DNA of 32,294 nt from NCBI GenBank assembly GCA_030606865.1, contig JAUWFQ010000009.1:1-32294 (forward strand). Direction: 5' to 3'. Under the pieces are notes generated by a model. The model was not told the origin of the DNA. It ran no database searches and saw nothing but the letters and a program-made list of their open reading frames with translations. The translations under genes and the position numbers were made by a program. The stretch is from a bacterium (GTDB lineage: Bacteria; Fidelibacterota; Marinisomatia; Marinisomatales; JAHJCW01). This document shows positions 1 through 10,187 of this stretch, one piece after another. Each line of letters starts with the position of its first letter. Within the stretch, counting starts at the first letter, position 1.

Positions 1-1390
1 GCAATTCTTTAAATTTGTCAAATTCTTTAGCTAATACACCTGCTAAAATTCCGCCAACTGACGCAACTACTTGCAATTGCGATGTCCCTTCGTAAATATT
101 AGTAATTCTTGCATCGCGATAGTAACGTTCCATATCGTAATCTTTCATGTACCCGTTGCCCGCCATTACCTGCAAGCCATCATACGCTGTTTTATTCGCC
201 ATTTCGGCGTTGAAATATTTGGAGAACGGTGTTAAAACACCTGCTAAGCGCTCAAGATATTTGGTTTCTTTTCGATCAGCATTTGGATTTTTAGATGATG
301 CTTTAAGTTTATCAACCACTTTTCCGGTTTCATAAAGCAATAATCTTCCGGCTTCAATGTTTAAGCGCATATCGGAAAGCATTTTATAAACAGCTGGGAT
401 TTCAATGATCGGTTTACCGAATTGGATACGTGTTTCGGCATATTCTTTAGCTAAATTATAAGCCGCCTCAGCGATGCCTAACCCCTGCGCCGCTACGGCA
501 ATCCGGGCGCCATTCATTAATGACATAATGTATTTTATCAAACCAAATTTGCGTTTTCCAATGAGATAAGCAGGAGTGTTATTGAAGGTCATTTCACAAG
601 TTGGTGAACCGTGAATGCCAAGCTTATTTTCGATACGATCAATATTTATAGTTTTATCTTTGGAACAGACAAACATCGAAAGCCCGCGACCGTCTTTAGT
701 GCCCTCTTCGGAACGCGCTAAAACTAAAAGGGTTGTCCCGTTTCCGTTTGTAATAAATCTTTTGGTTCCGTTTAGATGCCAAACACCACTATCATCACCA
801 TCTGCCGGTGGCGTTGCTTTAGTTTTAACCGACTGCAAATCTGAACCGAAATCCGGCTCGGTTAATACCATTGCCCCAGTTGCTTCTCCTGTCGCTAATG
901 GTGGAATATATTTTTCTTTTTGCTCATCATTGCCGAATTCCTCAATGGTTTCTGCAATATCTTGTAAACCAACCAATGTCATTAATGATGCATCAGCACG
1001 GGACACCATTTCGATTATTGCAATTTTAACTGTTTGTGGCATATTGAGTCCGCCGTATTCATAGGGCAGTGAAATCCCCATCAAATTCATTTCTTTGAAA
1101 TCATTTAGATTGTCCAATACTAAGGGATTCATTATTACATCGCCGTTTTCGCAAATGTGTCCTTCTTCATCAATTTGCCGAGAGCGTTCAAAAATCGGTC
1201 CCGCGCAAATATCCCCAACAACTTCAAGAATGTCTAAATAATTTTCTGCTGCTTCGTCTCTGTTGGCGGGTGCGAAATCGTGTTCTTTAGCGTTGGAGTA
1301 ATCACCTTCCACAATATCGGCTAACGCCTTTAAATCCAAGCGTTCTAGGTTTAGTTTGATATCGGGGTTATCAGTATAAAAATTTGGCAT
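1..1390 (-). CDS. acyl-CoA dehydrogenase (3' end beyond the window start)
   Basis: Reverse-strand reading from ATG at 1390 is open to the window edge: MPNFYTDNPDIKLNLERLDLKALADIVEGD...GAMVLTEPDFGSDLQSVKTKA...LNGTKRFITNG...YMKDYDMERYYRDARITNIYEGTSQLQ. These are acyl-CoA dehydrogenase family motifs. It is absent from the ORF track because it has no stop in the window. Confidence 0.93.
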   Translation of the reverse strand, partial: MPNFYTDNPDIKLNLERLDLKALADIVEGDYSNAKEHDFAPANRDEAAENYLDILEVVGDICAGPIFERSRQIDEEGHICENGDVIMNPLVLDNLNDFKEMNLMGISLPYEYGGLNMPQTVKIAIIEMVSRADASLMTLVGLQDIAETIEEFGNDEQKEKYIPPLATGEATGAMVLTEPDFGSDLQSVKTKATPPADGDDSGVWHLNGTKRFITNGNGTTLLVLARSEEGTKDGRGLSMFVCSKDKTINIDRIENKLGIHGSPTCEMTFNNTPAYLIGKRKFGLIKYIMSLMNGARIAVAAQGLGIAEAAYNLAKEYAETRIQFGKPIIEIPAVYKMLSDMRLNIEAGRLLLYETGKVVDKLKASSKNPNADRKETKYLERLAGVLTPFSKYFNAEMANKTAYDGLQVMAGNGYMKDYDMERYYRDARITNIYEGTSQLQVVASVGGILAGVLAKEFDKFKEL

Positions 1391-1600
1391 GGTTAATCCT
1401 TTAAATTTATTAAAAATTGTTTTGTTAAAGTTTCTGTGTTTTGCTTATTGAATACTTCTATTTGTTAAAAATGTGGTTGATAAATCGGATAAAAATATAA
1501 TTTTCTGAGCAGTTTTGCTATAAATAAATTTTATCTAAATAAATTGAATATTCCTAATACGATAAGTAAATTATCGAAAGTAATTAATGGAGTAAAAATC

Positions 1601-1993
1601 ATGAAACAAAATACAATAGTAGTTTTAATGTTTGCTTTAATAATTACTGCGTGTAATATATTCAACAATGATGAAGGTATAGTGCTTTCAACCTCCGCTG
1701 AAAACCTAATAATCGAAAATAATTTTGAAGTTAAAATCTATTATGATGTTATTGATTATGCAGATGTCCCTCTTCATGATTGGGCACAGTTTAAGGATGA
1801 TAAGATTTCTATAAAGGCAGGGGATTCAAAAAAGATAAAATTTGGAGATATCTTTACTACTAAAGAAAGGCCATTAAAGAATGACGATAAAGTTGAAGTT
1901 AGCTGGTGGAATGACGAATTTATAGATGAAAAGCACTCTTGGGGATATGATGGAATGGGAGAATCTAACGGTGTTGAAAGGATAATTCTTTAA
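1601..1993 (+). CDS. small putative lipoprotein of unknown function
   Basis: ORF 1544..1993; the internal ATG at 1601 gives MKQNTIVVLMFALIITACNIFNNDEG, a signal peptide with lipobox ITAC. No family recognised for the rest. Confidence 0.6.
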   Translation: MKQNTIVVLMFALIITACNIFNNDEGIVLSTSAENLIIENNFEVKIYYDVIDYADVPLHDWAQFKDDKISIKAGDSKKIKFGDIFTTKERPLKNDDKVEVSWWNDEFIDEKHSWGYDGMGESNGVERIIL

Positions 1994-3255
1994 ACTAAAA
2001 TCCTTTCTGGCTCTTTTTTGGTCAGACTAGGATCTTTAACGTAAAATATCATAATTGCTAAACCGACGCAAAGCATTCCGGCGATTATCCAAAATAATTG
2101 CGCAGTGCCGAATGTTTCAGAAATATATGCGGCAGCGAATATTGTAATTAGAATAAATGGTGCTAAAAATGTATCAATTAAAGCTATATATAATTTACTA
2201 TCGTTTCTGCCAGCAAAGCTGTAAACCATATTCATTGATGCCGGCATAAAAGCGCCCAGACCAAAACCAAGGAATATAAATACGGTGTAAACGCCGAACA
2301 TAGTCGTTGTGAATAATGCTGTAAGTACGGCAAAAAGGTGCATAGTAAAAGAAAACACGATTGCCATTTTGTGTCCAAAGCGATCACCAATCTTACCGGA
2401 CAAATAGCTTGATAATCCATAGGCAACTACATTTAATATCGTAAAAATACCGGCAGTGCTAATATCAAAGCTGAATTTTTCCTGCATGAAAACGGCATAT
2501 AAGCTGATAGCAGGGAAAATTACAGTCAGGAAAGCTCGTGCAATCAAATAGCGCCGAAAGCTAATATGTGTTTTGATAATTGTTTTTGTTTCAGACAAAA
2601 ATTCGGCAACCGATTTATGCGGACGTTTTTCCTCCGGTGATTTAATACGCAAACCGAGGTACAGAATGGTTGCGATCATTATCATTAATAAATATATAAA
2701 AAATCCGTAGCCGAAGTTTTGTGGAAACGGAATGGAACTGCTAAATAGTATTTTTACTAAAACCCCACCTAAAAATCCGCCAATACTATTGAAAGCAAAT
2801 GATACTCCCAAAAATGCACCACGCGAATCATCATTAACGGCATGCCGTAAAAAATCTGCCCAAATTGGAATGAGAAATCCGATTGATATGCCATACAGGA
2901 TGAAACATATATAATAGTAAATCCAAGCAGTTGGTCCGGTAGGGACAAAAAAGGCAAAGACGAAACCCATCATAAAAACCGGAGGCCAAATCAACAGATG
3001 AACACCAATAGCAACACTTTTAATATTACGTATATTGCGTCCCATTAGTGCAGAAAAAAGCTGTGGTAAAGCCATCAAAATGGCAAAAAGTCCTGCTACT
3101 GAAACCACGACTCCTGCCGGTGCACCCAATTGCTTTAAAAACAGCGGCACAATGGCGTAGGTCGTGTGAAATGCCATCCCAAAACCCCAGCAAAATTCGT
3201 GAGCGCTGTTCAAGGTTAAGTTATGTTTTAAATCATGTTTTGACAGTCTTTCCAT
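1990..3255 (-). CDS. MFS transporter
   Basis: 421 aa, about 12 hydrophobic segments, MFS-like loop SGKIGDRFGHKMAI. Confidence 0.85.
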   Translation of the reverse strand: MERLSKHDLKHNLTLNSAHEFCWGFGMAFHTTYAIVPLFLKQLGAPAGVVVSVAGLFAILMALPQLFSALMGRNIRNIKSVAIGVHLLIWPPVFMMGFVFAFFVPTGPTAWIYYYICFILYGISIGFLIPIWADFLRHAVNDDSRGAFLGVSFAFNSIGGFLGGVLVKILFSSSIPFPQNFGYGFFIYLLMIMIATILYLGLRIKSPEEKRPHKSVAEFLSETKTIIKTHISFRRYLIARAFLTVIFPAISLYAVFMQEKFSFDISTAGIFTILNVVAYGLSSYLSGKIGDRFGHKMAIVFSFTMHLFAVLTALFTTTMFGVYTVFIFLGFGLGAFMPASMNMVYSFAGRNDSKLYIALIDTFLAPFILITIFAAAYISETFGTAQLFWIIAGMLCVGLAIMIFYVKDPSLTKKEPERILV

Positions 3256-4150
3256 TTTGCTTTTTTTGTTCTCGAGTAAGTAGAATTATGGAGATTATCA
3301 GCACGCCGCCACCAATGTATTGCACCGGTGATAATATCCGCCCGCGCACGATCCAATCTATCGCAACAGCGGAAAGCGGCCAAAAAAGTTCATAGATTGT
3401 CGAATGCGATGCCTTAACATGTTTTAAACCGTAATAATAAATGAATAAAGCAACTGAGCCGGTAGTAAATACAATTAATAGTATAATTTTCCATTGCAAA
3501 GCGGTTATCACACTAATTTCAGAATAACCACGAACGGCTATTAAAACAACCATCGCAATAATCGCCGTAACCGATAATCGCAAAGCAGTCACCACAGGAA
3601 AGGAAAGAGTTTTTAAGGCATGTTTCCCCAAAACAGTTGAGCTACCCCAACAAAATGCCGCCAAAAAAGCCAATAATGCGGCAATTGTTGCTTTATCATT
3701 TCCTGCGGGAATAGGATTTAGTCCAAAAGTGACAAAATATCCACCTACAAGGGCTATTGTTGCTAATAGTAAAAATCTTTTTGTGATACGCTCTTTTAAA
3801 ACAACTGCCGCAAGCGATATCGCAAACAGTGGTTGAAATTTTTGCAATAACACCACAACCGATAAGTCGATATAATTGATGTAACTAAGCGCTTTTGTAT
3901 AAAAGAACAATCCTAGTAAACCGCCAAAGACACTTATCCAAAAAATTGACGACCAAGCCCTTTGCCCCATCGTAAATATTTCTTTTTTACCTTTCAGCAA
4001 GAAGGGCAAGAAAACGAGTGCACCTATTACATGTTCTATAGCAACAATTAAAAAAGATGAAACATTATAGAGTTCTTGCCGCAGGAAACCGTCCAAACTC
4101 CATAATAAAGCTGCAAATATGATAGCAAAGATTGGTAAGTACTTTTTCAC
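3233..4150 (-). CDS. EamA/DMT-family transporter
   Basis: 305 aa with about 10 TM segments in two halves; FAALLWSLDGFLRQ and LAAFCWGSSTVLGKHAL are typical EamA repeats. Overlaps the annotated MFS start by 23 nt. Confidence 0.85.
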   Translation of the reverse strand: MKKYLPIFAIIFAALLWSLDGFLRQELYNVSSFLIVAIEHVIGALVFLPFLLKGKKEIFTMGQRAWSSIFWISVFGGLLGLFFYTKALSYINYIDLSVVVLLQKFQPLFAISLAAVVLKERITKRFLLLATIALVGGYFVTFGLNPIPAGNDKATIAALLAFLAAFCWGSSTVLGKHALKTLSFPVVTALRLSVTAIIAMVVLIAVRGYSEISVITALQWKIILLIVFTTGSVALFIYYYGLKHVKASHSTIYELFWPLSAVAIDWIVRGRILSPVQYIGGGVLIISIILLTREQKKQNGKTVKT

Positions 4151-4237
4151 GCGCAGAAGTTACGGAATAGAAACAACGACTAACTACGCAAAAGCTTCGT
4201 TAGTTTAAAATTGAACGAACTTGATTAGCCACAGAGT

Positions 4238-4274
4238 AAATCGCTAATAGCCCTTGAAGGGCTGTCAGCGATTT
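4238..4274. repeat. inverted repeat 1: AAATCGCT-aat-AGCCCTT-g-AAGGGCT-gtc-AGCGATTT
   Basis: Read directly: 8-bp outer arms (4238-4245/4267-4274) and 7-bp inner arms (4249-4255/4257-4263) with a 1-nt loop. Confidence 0.9.
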
Positions 4275-4294
4275 ATCGGGAGAATAATCTATGT

Positions 4295-4329
4295 TGTCAT
4301 ACTCGTCCCGAAAGTTCGGGAGGTATCCA
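4295..4329. repeat. palindromic element 2: TGTCAT-...-TCCCGAA-ag-TTCGGGA-...-ATCCA
   Basis: Core arms 4306-4312/4315-4321 are perfect; flanks TGTCAT and ATCCA match element 3 in reverse orientation. Confidence 0.85.
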
Positions 4330-4384
4330 TTTATAGTACGCTTTATTAATTTAATTAATTTAGAGGTAAATCGTTTTGTATTCG

Positions 4385-4412
4385 TGGATTCCGCACTAAA
4401 TGCGGAATGACA
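4385..4412. repeat. palindromic element 3: TGG-ATTCCGCA-ctaaa-TGCGGAAT-GACA
   Basis: 8-bp perfect arms 4388-4395/4401-4408. The reverse complement starts TGTCAT and ends ATCCA like element 2. Confidence 0.88.
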
Positions 4413-4419
4413 ACTTTAG

Positions 4420-4445
4420 TAGAGACGCAACATGTTACGTCTCTA
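4420..4445. repeat. palindrome 4: TAGAGACGCAACATGTTACGTCTCTA
   Basis: 26-nt palindrome with a single mismatched pair (C4428 vs A4437). Confidence 0.9.
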
Positions 4446-4483
4446 AATAAAGCGGGGTGAACTAATCTATTATAATAAATTCA

Positions 4484-4506
4484 TGGATTCCTGCGAAAGC
4501 TTGAAT
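4484..4506. repeat. decayed palindromic element 5 (TGGATTCCTGCGAAAGCTTGAAT)
   Basis: Shares the TGGATTCC end with element 3; the second arm is partly eroded (GCTTGAAT instead of GCAGGAAT). Confidence 0.55.
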
Positions 4507-4527
4507 TTGTAAATATTACAATTTTAT

Positions 4528-5085
4528 TTAAGCGTAGCCGCTCACTCCAGCAGGATCATTAGTATCAATACCGAGGGTACGAGCAGCTTGTCCCCACATA
4601 TACTTATCCGGTACGTCAAAAATGAAATCAGGTGTAGTGTTTTGCAACAGCCAATCGCCGCGCTCAATTTCTTTTTCTAATTGTTTACTGCCCCAACCGG
4701 AATGTCCTAAAAAAAGTTTAAAACTTGTGGGCCCTTTTTTCTTTGAAATGTCGCTTAAAATATCGCGGTGACTTGTCATTGCAATTTTATCGGAGATATT
4801 TACTGACCCTGTAACAGTATGATCTGTGCTATGTAAAACGATTCCACGTTCTATCATGATTGGACCTCCGAAATGGACAGTAGGAACGATTTTAAGGATA
4901 TTTTCGTTATCCTCATAAATTTCTGTGAAAAGTTTTTTGAGGTCCGGTTCTAAAAACGGTCGGTTGATAACAAGTCCCATTGCACCGTCCTTAGTATGCT
5001 CACAAATATAAACCACAGATTTGCCAAAGTATGGGTCAACCATGCGTGGCACGGCAATTAATATATGATTCTGCAGTGAATTCAT
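4528..5085 (-). CDS. yqgE: YqgE/AlgH family protein
   Basis: NHILIAVPRMVDPYFGKSVVYICEHTKDGAMGLVINRP, HFGGPI, LFLGHSGWGSKQLEKEIERGDWL are diagnostic of the family. Confidence 0.95.
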   Translation of the reverse strand: MNSLQNHILIAVPRMVDPYFGKSVVYICEHTKDGAMGLVINRPFLEPDLKKLFTEIYEDNENILKIVPTVHFGGPIMIERGIVLHSTDHTVTGSVNISDKIAMTSHRDILSDISKKKGPTSFKLFLGHSGWGSKQLEKEIERGDWLLQNTTPDFIFDVPDKYMWGQAARTLGIDTNDPAGVSGYA

Positions 5086-5268
5086 ATTGGAAATTACATC
5101 AATTTGGGATGTTCAGCATAATATTCTTGAATTTCGATATAAAATATTTACGATATTATCTAATAAAAGTTCTGTATAAAAATTGAGAAACAGTTTTTGA
5201 AAGAATTTAGATAAAAGGTAACTTTCAGTTTGCTTTTTGAGTGGAATAACAAGATACAATAATAATTC

Positions 5269-8094
5269 ATGAAAACCATTTCTGATAAAATCATCATTCG
5301 CGGTGCACGACAGCATAACCTAAAAAACATTGATTTAGATATTCCGCGCAATAAATTAGTTGTAATTACCGGCTTGTCTGGCTCAGGCAAATCATCATTA
5401 GCCTTTGATACAATTTATGCGGAAGGACAAAGGCGCTACGTGGAATCCCTTTCTTCCTATGCTCGCCAGTTTTTAGGTTTAATGGAAAAGCCGGACATGG
5501 ATTATATCGAGGGTTTATCACCCGCGATTTCAATAGAACAGAAGGCAGCCGCCCGCAATCCGCGCTCCACAGTTGGAACAGTTACGGAAATTCATGATTA
5601 TCTTCGCTTGCTTTATGCACACATTGGTAAGCCACATTGTTGGATTTGCGGACGACCGATTCAGCGCCAAACTGTACAGCAAATTGTAGATACAGTTAAA
5701 AAGTTTAAAAATGATACACGGATTTATATTTTGGCACCAGTTGTCCGTGGCAGAAAAGGAGAACACAAAGGAGTCTTTGAGGAAATTAAAAAAGAAGGTT
5801 TTCTACGTGTTCGCGTTAATGGTAAGTTGAAAAACCTTGACGAAAAAATATCTTTAACAAAGAATAAGAAACACACAATTGAAGTCGTAGTGGATCGCTT
5901 AGTTCTCGAAGGTGATTATCATGAGCGGCTTACTGAATCAATTGAATTGGCGTTGAAGATTGGCTTGGGATTGATTTTAGTACATGAATTACCCGATAAT
6001 GATCATCTATTTAGCGAACATTTTGCCTGTCCCCATTGTGAAGTATCGATGGAAGAATTAACCCCAAGAATGTTCTCGTTTAATTCTCCATATGGAGCAT
6101 GCCCAACCTGTGATGGTCTTGGTTCAAAAATGGAAATTGATCCGGAATTAGTGGTGCCGGATAAAAATAAATCGTTAATTCAAGGAGCAATAGCACCACT
6201 TGGGGAACAACCACGTGGAAATTGGTATGGAAGTATCTTAAAAAGCTTGGCGAAACACTATAAATTAAGTTTCACAACACCGTGGTATAAAATTGATCCT
6301 ATCGTGCGTGAAATTTTGCTTTACGGCACCGGCAGTAATCAATTTGAAATGACTTACACTTCTGAAAGATGGACTGGTACATATCGCGGCGGATGGGAAG
6401 GAACACTCAACAACCTTATGCGGCGCTATAAGCAAACACAATCATCTCACATCCGTGCTTGGATTGAACAATATATGCGTATGCAGCCCTGTCCTGAATG
6501 TAACGGAGCGCGATTAAAAAAAGAAAGCGTCGCAGTTACAGTTGGTGGAAAAAATCTGGGCGAAATATCGCATATGAGTATTCATTCAATTTTAACATAT
6601 ATTCAGGATTTAGATTTAAATAAAACTGAAAAAAAAATTGCTGAACAAATATTATTAGAAATCTCCGAAAGACTCGGATTTCTTGTTAATGTTGGTTTGG
6701 ATTATCTTACCCTTGAAAGATCAGCAACAACGCTCTCTGGCGGTGAAAGTCAACGTATACGTCTTGCAACGCAAATTGGATCACAATTGGTAGGTGTACT
6801 ATATGTGTTGGACGAGCCTTCCATAGGATTGCATCCGCGTGACAACATAAGGTTACTAAGTACATTAAAAGCATTAAGAGATTTAGGTAATTCAATTTTA
6901 ATTGTTGAACACGATCAAGAAACAATGGAGGCTTCTGATCATATTATTGATATTGGACCGGGAGCCGGCGAACATGGCGGTGAAATTATATTTTCAGGGA
7001 ATCCTCAAGATTTGTTAAAATGTAAGGAGTCAATCACAGCACAATTTTTAACTGGTAAGAAAGAAATATCTTTACCGAAAACACGCAGACAGGGAATCAA
7101 TAAAAGTTTGAGGATTATAGGTGCTGGAGGTAATAATCTGAAAAATATTGATGTTGATTTTCCGCTTGGCAAATTTATTGTTGTAACCGGGGTGTCGGGA
7201 AGTGGAAAGAGCACACTTGTTAATGAAACTTTATATCAGATTTTAGCGCGCGATTTACATAAAGCAAGGAAATATCCATTGCGGTATAAATCAATTGAGG
7301 GTTTGGAATTATTAGATAAAGTGGTTGATATAGATCAAAAACCAATCGGACGTACACCGCGCTCAAATCCGGCAACATATACAGGTGTTTTTACTTTTAT
7401 CCGTGATTTGTTTTCGCAGCTCCCCGAATCTAAATTAAGAGGATATAAAGTGGGAAGATTTTCCTTTAACGTGAAAGGTGGTCGCTGTGAAGCGTGTCAA
7501 GGTGACGGAATAATCAAAATTGAAATGAATTTTCTACCGGATGTTTACGTTACTTGCGAAGTTTGTAAAGGGAAACGGTATAATCGCGAAACGCTTGAAG
7601 TAAAATATAAAGGGAAAAATGTAGCTGAAGTGCTTGCGATGTCGGTTGAGGATGCGTTGCAATTCTTTAGGAACATCCCTTCCGTATTTAGAAAATTGAC
7701 TACTTTGAATGAGGTCGGATTGGGCTATATTCGTCTTGGGCAGCAAGCGACTACATTATCAGGCGGCGAAGCGCAAAGAGTTAAGTTAGCAACAGAATTA
7801 TCAAAAGTTGGTAGTGATAGAACGATTTATATTTTAGATGAACCTACAACAGGATTACATTTTGCCGATGTAAAAATGTTATTAGCAGTGCTTCAGACCC
7901 TGGTTGATCGGGGCAATACGGTGATTGTGATTGAGCATAATTTAGATGTGATCAAGTGTGCCGATTGGGTCATTGATCTTGGTCCTGAGGGCGGTGATGC
8001 CGGCGGTGAAGTAATATTTACAGGAGTTCCTGAAGATTTGGTAGAGCATTCTAAGTCGTACACGGGGAAATTTTTAAAGGGGAAAATAGGATAA
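5269..8094 (+). CDS. uvrA: excinuclease ABC subunit A
   Basis: 941 aa; [36 protein letters not shown], duplicated ABC ATPase with LSGGE signatures, zinc-binding CxxC pairs. Confidence 0.99.
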   Translation: MKTISDKIIIRGARQHNLKNIDLDIPRNKLVVITGLSGSGKSSLAFDTIYAEGQRRYVESLSSYARQFLGLMEKPDMDYIEGLSPAISIEQKAAARNPRSTVGTVTEIHDYLRLLYAHIGKPHCWICGRPIQRQTVQQIVDTVKKFKNDTRIYILAPVVRGRKGEHKGVFEEIKKEGFLRVRVNGKLKNLDEKISLTKNKKHTIEVVVDRLVLEGDYHERLTESIELALKIGLGLILVHELPDNDHLFSEHFACPHCEVSMEELTPRMFSFNSPYGACPTCDGLGSKMEIDPELVVPDKNKSLIQGAIAPLGEQPRGNWYGSILKSLAKHYKLSFTTPWYKIDPIVREILLYGTGSNQFEMTYTSERWTGTYRGGWEGTLNNLMRRYKQTQSSHIRAWIEQYMRMQPCPECNGARLKKESVAVTVGGKNLGEISHMSIHSILTYIQDLDLNKTEKKIAEQILLEISERLGFLVNVGLDYLTLERSATTLSGGESQRIRLATQIGSQLVGVLYVLDEPSIGLHPRDNIRLLSTLKALRDLGNSILIVEHDQETMEASDHIIDIGPGAGEHGGEIIFSGNPQDLLKCKESITAQFLTGKKEISLPKTRRQGINKSLRIIGAGGNNLKNIDVDFPLGKFIVVTGVSGSGKSTLVNETLYQILARDLHKARKYPLRYKSIEGLELLDKVVDIDQKPIGRTPRSNPATYTGVFTFIRDLFSQLPESKLRGYKVGRFSFNVKGGRCEACQGDGIIKIEMNFLPDVYVTCEVCKGKRYNRETLEVKYKGKNVAEVLAMSVEDALQFFRNIPSVFRKLTTLNEVGLGYIRLGQQATTLSGGEAQRVKLATELSKVGSDRTIYILDEPTTGLHFADVKMLLAVLQTLVDRGNTVIVIEHNLDVIKCADWVIDLGPEGGDAGGEVIFTGVPEDLVEHSKSYTGKFLKGKIG

Positions 8095-8100
8095 ACTCAA

Positions 8101-10140
8101 TTGAGCAAAACAATTTCAAATCGGTTTATTTGGTTATGGGAAAAAGGATTACTTTATATTATGTTAACAGGTATTGTGTATGCTGTTTATTCTCTTAGTA
8201 CGAATGTAGGGGTTTTGGATTGGCGAAAAGAAGTAACATACTTTAATTACATCAAAATTTCATTAGTAGATTATAACATGTTTCCATATTTCTGGTGGGA
8301 GAAGTTGACTAACATTGACTGGTATCCACCGATAAGGGCAACAGCAGCATTTATTGCAATACCGGAAACACCCGTATTTTCTCCAATTATACCATTAATA
8401 ATGATTATGAGCGTTATCGGATTTATTAAACTATACATGTTTTTAATGTTTATTGTAGGCGTAGTAGGTGTTGTAAAATTGAAAAAACAATTAAATTGGA
8501 ATGATATTCAATTCCGAACCTACTGTGCAATGTATCTGTTTTCACCCATAATTATGCAGCATCTAGCAGTTGGCTATTCACCATGGATAAATCTATTTTT
8601 ATTTCCGTGGTTTGTTTTCTTTTTAGCTGAGAAAAATAAATTAAGAAGCTCCATAGGTATTGCCGGAACAATGGCATTTGTATTGCTTCAAGGCGGCGTT
8701 TATACATTTATTTGGTTTATGATGATTTTCATACTTTATAGTTTTTGGTGTTTAATTATTGATAGAAAGTGGCAGATCATCCTACAAATGGCAATTGTAC
8801 CGTTGTTGGTTCTGTTATTAGCATTAGTCAGGATTTATTCTACAGCCAATGCTTATGTTGATTTTACACGTGTATGGTTTGAAACAAACGGGTATAATCC
8901 CTTTAATTTTTTATTCTATGCTCTAATTCCGACAGTTACTATTCAGCCAATAGATTTACTGTTTTGGACTGACTTGTTTAGGATAGGAATACCACAGCAT
9001 GATGGCGGGATCTTCTGGGGATTAATTGTAATAATGGTTTTAGTTATGGTTTTCCGATTTAAAGAAATATTTAAGAAAGGCACCAAAAGTCAAAACACAA
9101 TTAATTATCTGGCGATGTTTTTTACTGCCGCAACAATATTTATCTTTTCATTTTTCTCAGTTTGGGCTGCCATTATGAAAACGATACAGTCCTTAATTTA
9201 TATACCGTTTTTTGAAAGCATTAAAAATTATGGTTTTCGATGGGCGATTCCTGCCTATTTGGGTTTTACTTTAGTGTTGGCAAATAATACAGAAAAGATA
9301 TGGCTTGTTCTAAGCGATTGGCTAAAAACAAAGATATGGATAAATATAAAAACGGTAGCAATAATTCTCTTTAAAGTTGCAGTCTTAGGACTGGGAGTTG
9401 TTTGGCTTGTACTATTATTTTTAAAAAACCAAATATTAGACCAGTTTAAGAATGTAATTAGTATAGCTTTTAATGGGGAGGCATTTGCATTTATTAGAAA
9501 TCGTATGGAAGGAATGGATCAAAATAATCTTGAATTTTATTTTTTAAAAGCGGAAAATTTATATTCTGTTATTCAACAGTGGATTCTAATTATATTAATT
9601 TTTTTATTTATGATTGTTGTCTTCGCATTAATTTTTAAAATCAATAGAAATAAAACCGCAATAATTATAGAAAAGTATCCTTTCCTTAAATTCGAAATGT
9701 TATTGGCGATTCCACTGCTGTTTTCAATGTCAATGTGGACAAAATTAGCGATATCAGTACCATATACAGATTTTCCAGTACAGACAGTAGAAAGCCCAAC
9801 TGTTATTGTAGAAAGAGATAGTTTATATAGCTCTCCTAAAATATCGGTAACACCGAAAGAAATGATAATTAAACCGGATGCAGAGATAAAACCATACGGA
9901 TACAAATTCCCAAAGATTTTAGCTCGTGATTCTAAATATTTATTGGTAAAAACAAAAAATGCAGTGTTATTTAACATGCAGAACGAATTAATGATAAAGC
10001 CATTGGACAATGAAGAAATAATCGTAACATTTAAAACAAAGACTATTAACAGGACATTGCTGATAACACTAATTTCATGGCTAGGTAGTATTGTTTTCTT
10101 TATCGTGAGTAATTTTCGATCAAAAAAATTACGGGGATAG
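8101..10140 (+). CDS. multi-TM membrane protein, putative GT-C / YfhO-like glycosyltransferase
   Basis: 679 aa, TTG start 6 nt after the uvrA stop; many TM segments. First large loop GVLDWRKEVTYFNYIKISLVDYNMFPYFWWEKL...ETPVFSPIIP resembles the GT-C/YfhO-like pattern (DW....Y....R.SL..yg.fP.W...LSP). Confidence 0.6.
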   Translation: MSKTISNRFIWLWEKGLLYIMLTGIVYAVYSLSTNVGVLDWRKEVTYFNYIKISLVDYNMFPYFWWEKLTNIDWYPPIRATAAFIAIPETPVFSPIIPLIMIMSVIGFIKLYMFLMFIVGVVGVVKLKKQLNWNDIQFRTYCAMYLFSPIIMQHLAVGYSPWINLFLFPWFVFFLAEKNKLRSSIGIAGTMAFVLLQGGVYTFIWFMMIFILYSFWCLIIDRKWQIILQMAIVPLLVLLLALVRIYSTANAYVDFTRVWFETNGYNPFNFLFYALIPTVTIQPIDLLFWTDLFRIGIPQHDGGIFWGLIVIMVLVMVFRFKEIFKKGTKSQNTINYLAMFFTAATIFIFSFFSVWAAIMKTIQSLIYIPFFESIKNYGFRWAIPAYLGFTLVLANNTEKIWLVLSDWLKTKIWINIKTVAIILFKVAVLGLGVVWLVLLFLKNQILDQFKNVISIAFNGEAFAFIRNRMEGMDQNNLEFYFLKAENLYSVIQQWILIILIFLFMIVVFALIFKINRNKTAIIIEKYPFLKFEMLLAIPLLFSMSMWTKLAISVPYTDFPVQTVESPTVIVERDSLYSSPKISVTPKEMIIKPDAEIKPYGYKFPKILARDSKYLLVKTKNAVLFNMQNELMIKPLDNEEIIVTFKTKTINRTLLITLISWLGSIVFFIVSNFRSKKLRG

Positions 10141-10187
10141 TTAAATAATAAGATTTATTTTTTGTACTTGTCCTTAAATTTAAATAT

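Noticed and set aside
615-1064. 149-aa plus-strand ORF
   Set aside because: Antisense to the conserved acyl-CoA dehydrogenase CDS on the minus strand.
3233-3255. 23-nt overlap of EamA and MFS genes as a special fusion or recoding site
   Set aside because: Most simply an overlapping same-strand gene pair or a later true MFS start; no slippery sequence evident.
4179-4204. ACTAAC...GTTAGT small inverted repeat upstream of the EamA gene
   Set aside because: Only 6-bp arms with a 14-nt loop in low-complexity sequence; too weak.
4238-4506. Possible CRISPR array
   Set aside because: The repeats differ in sequence, are inverted rather than direct, irregularly spaced, and there are no cas genes nearby.
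5113-5390. Two short minus-strand ORFs in the yqgE-uvrA divergent spacer
   Set aside because: They run into antisense uvrA coding sequence and lack family features; likely chance.
9573-10010. 145-aa minus-strand ORF
   Set aside because: Antisense to the GT-C-like gene, no recognisable motif, no plausible start context.
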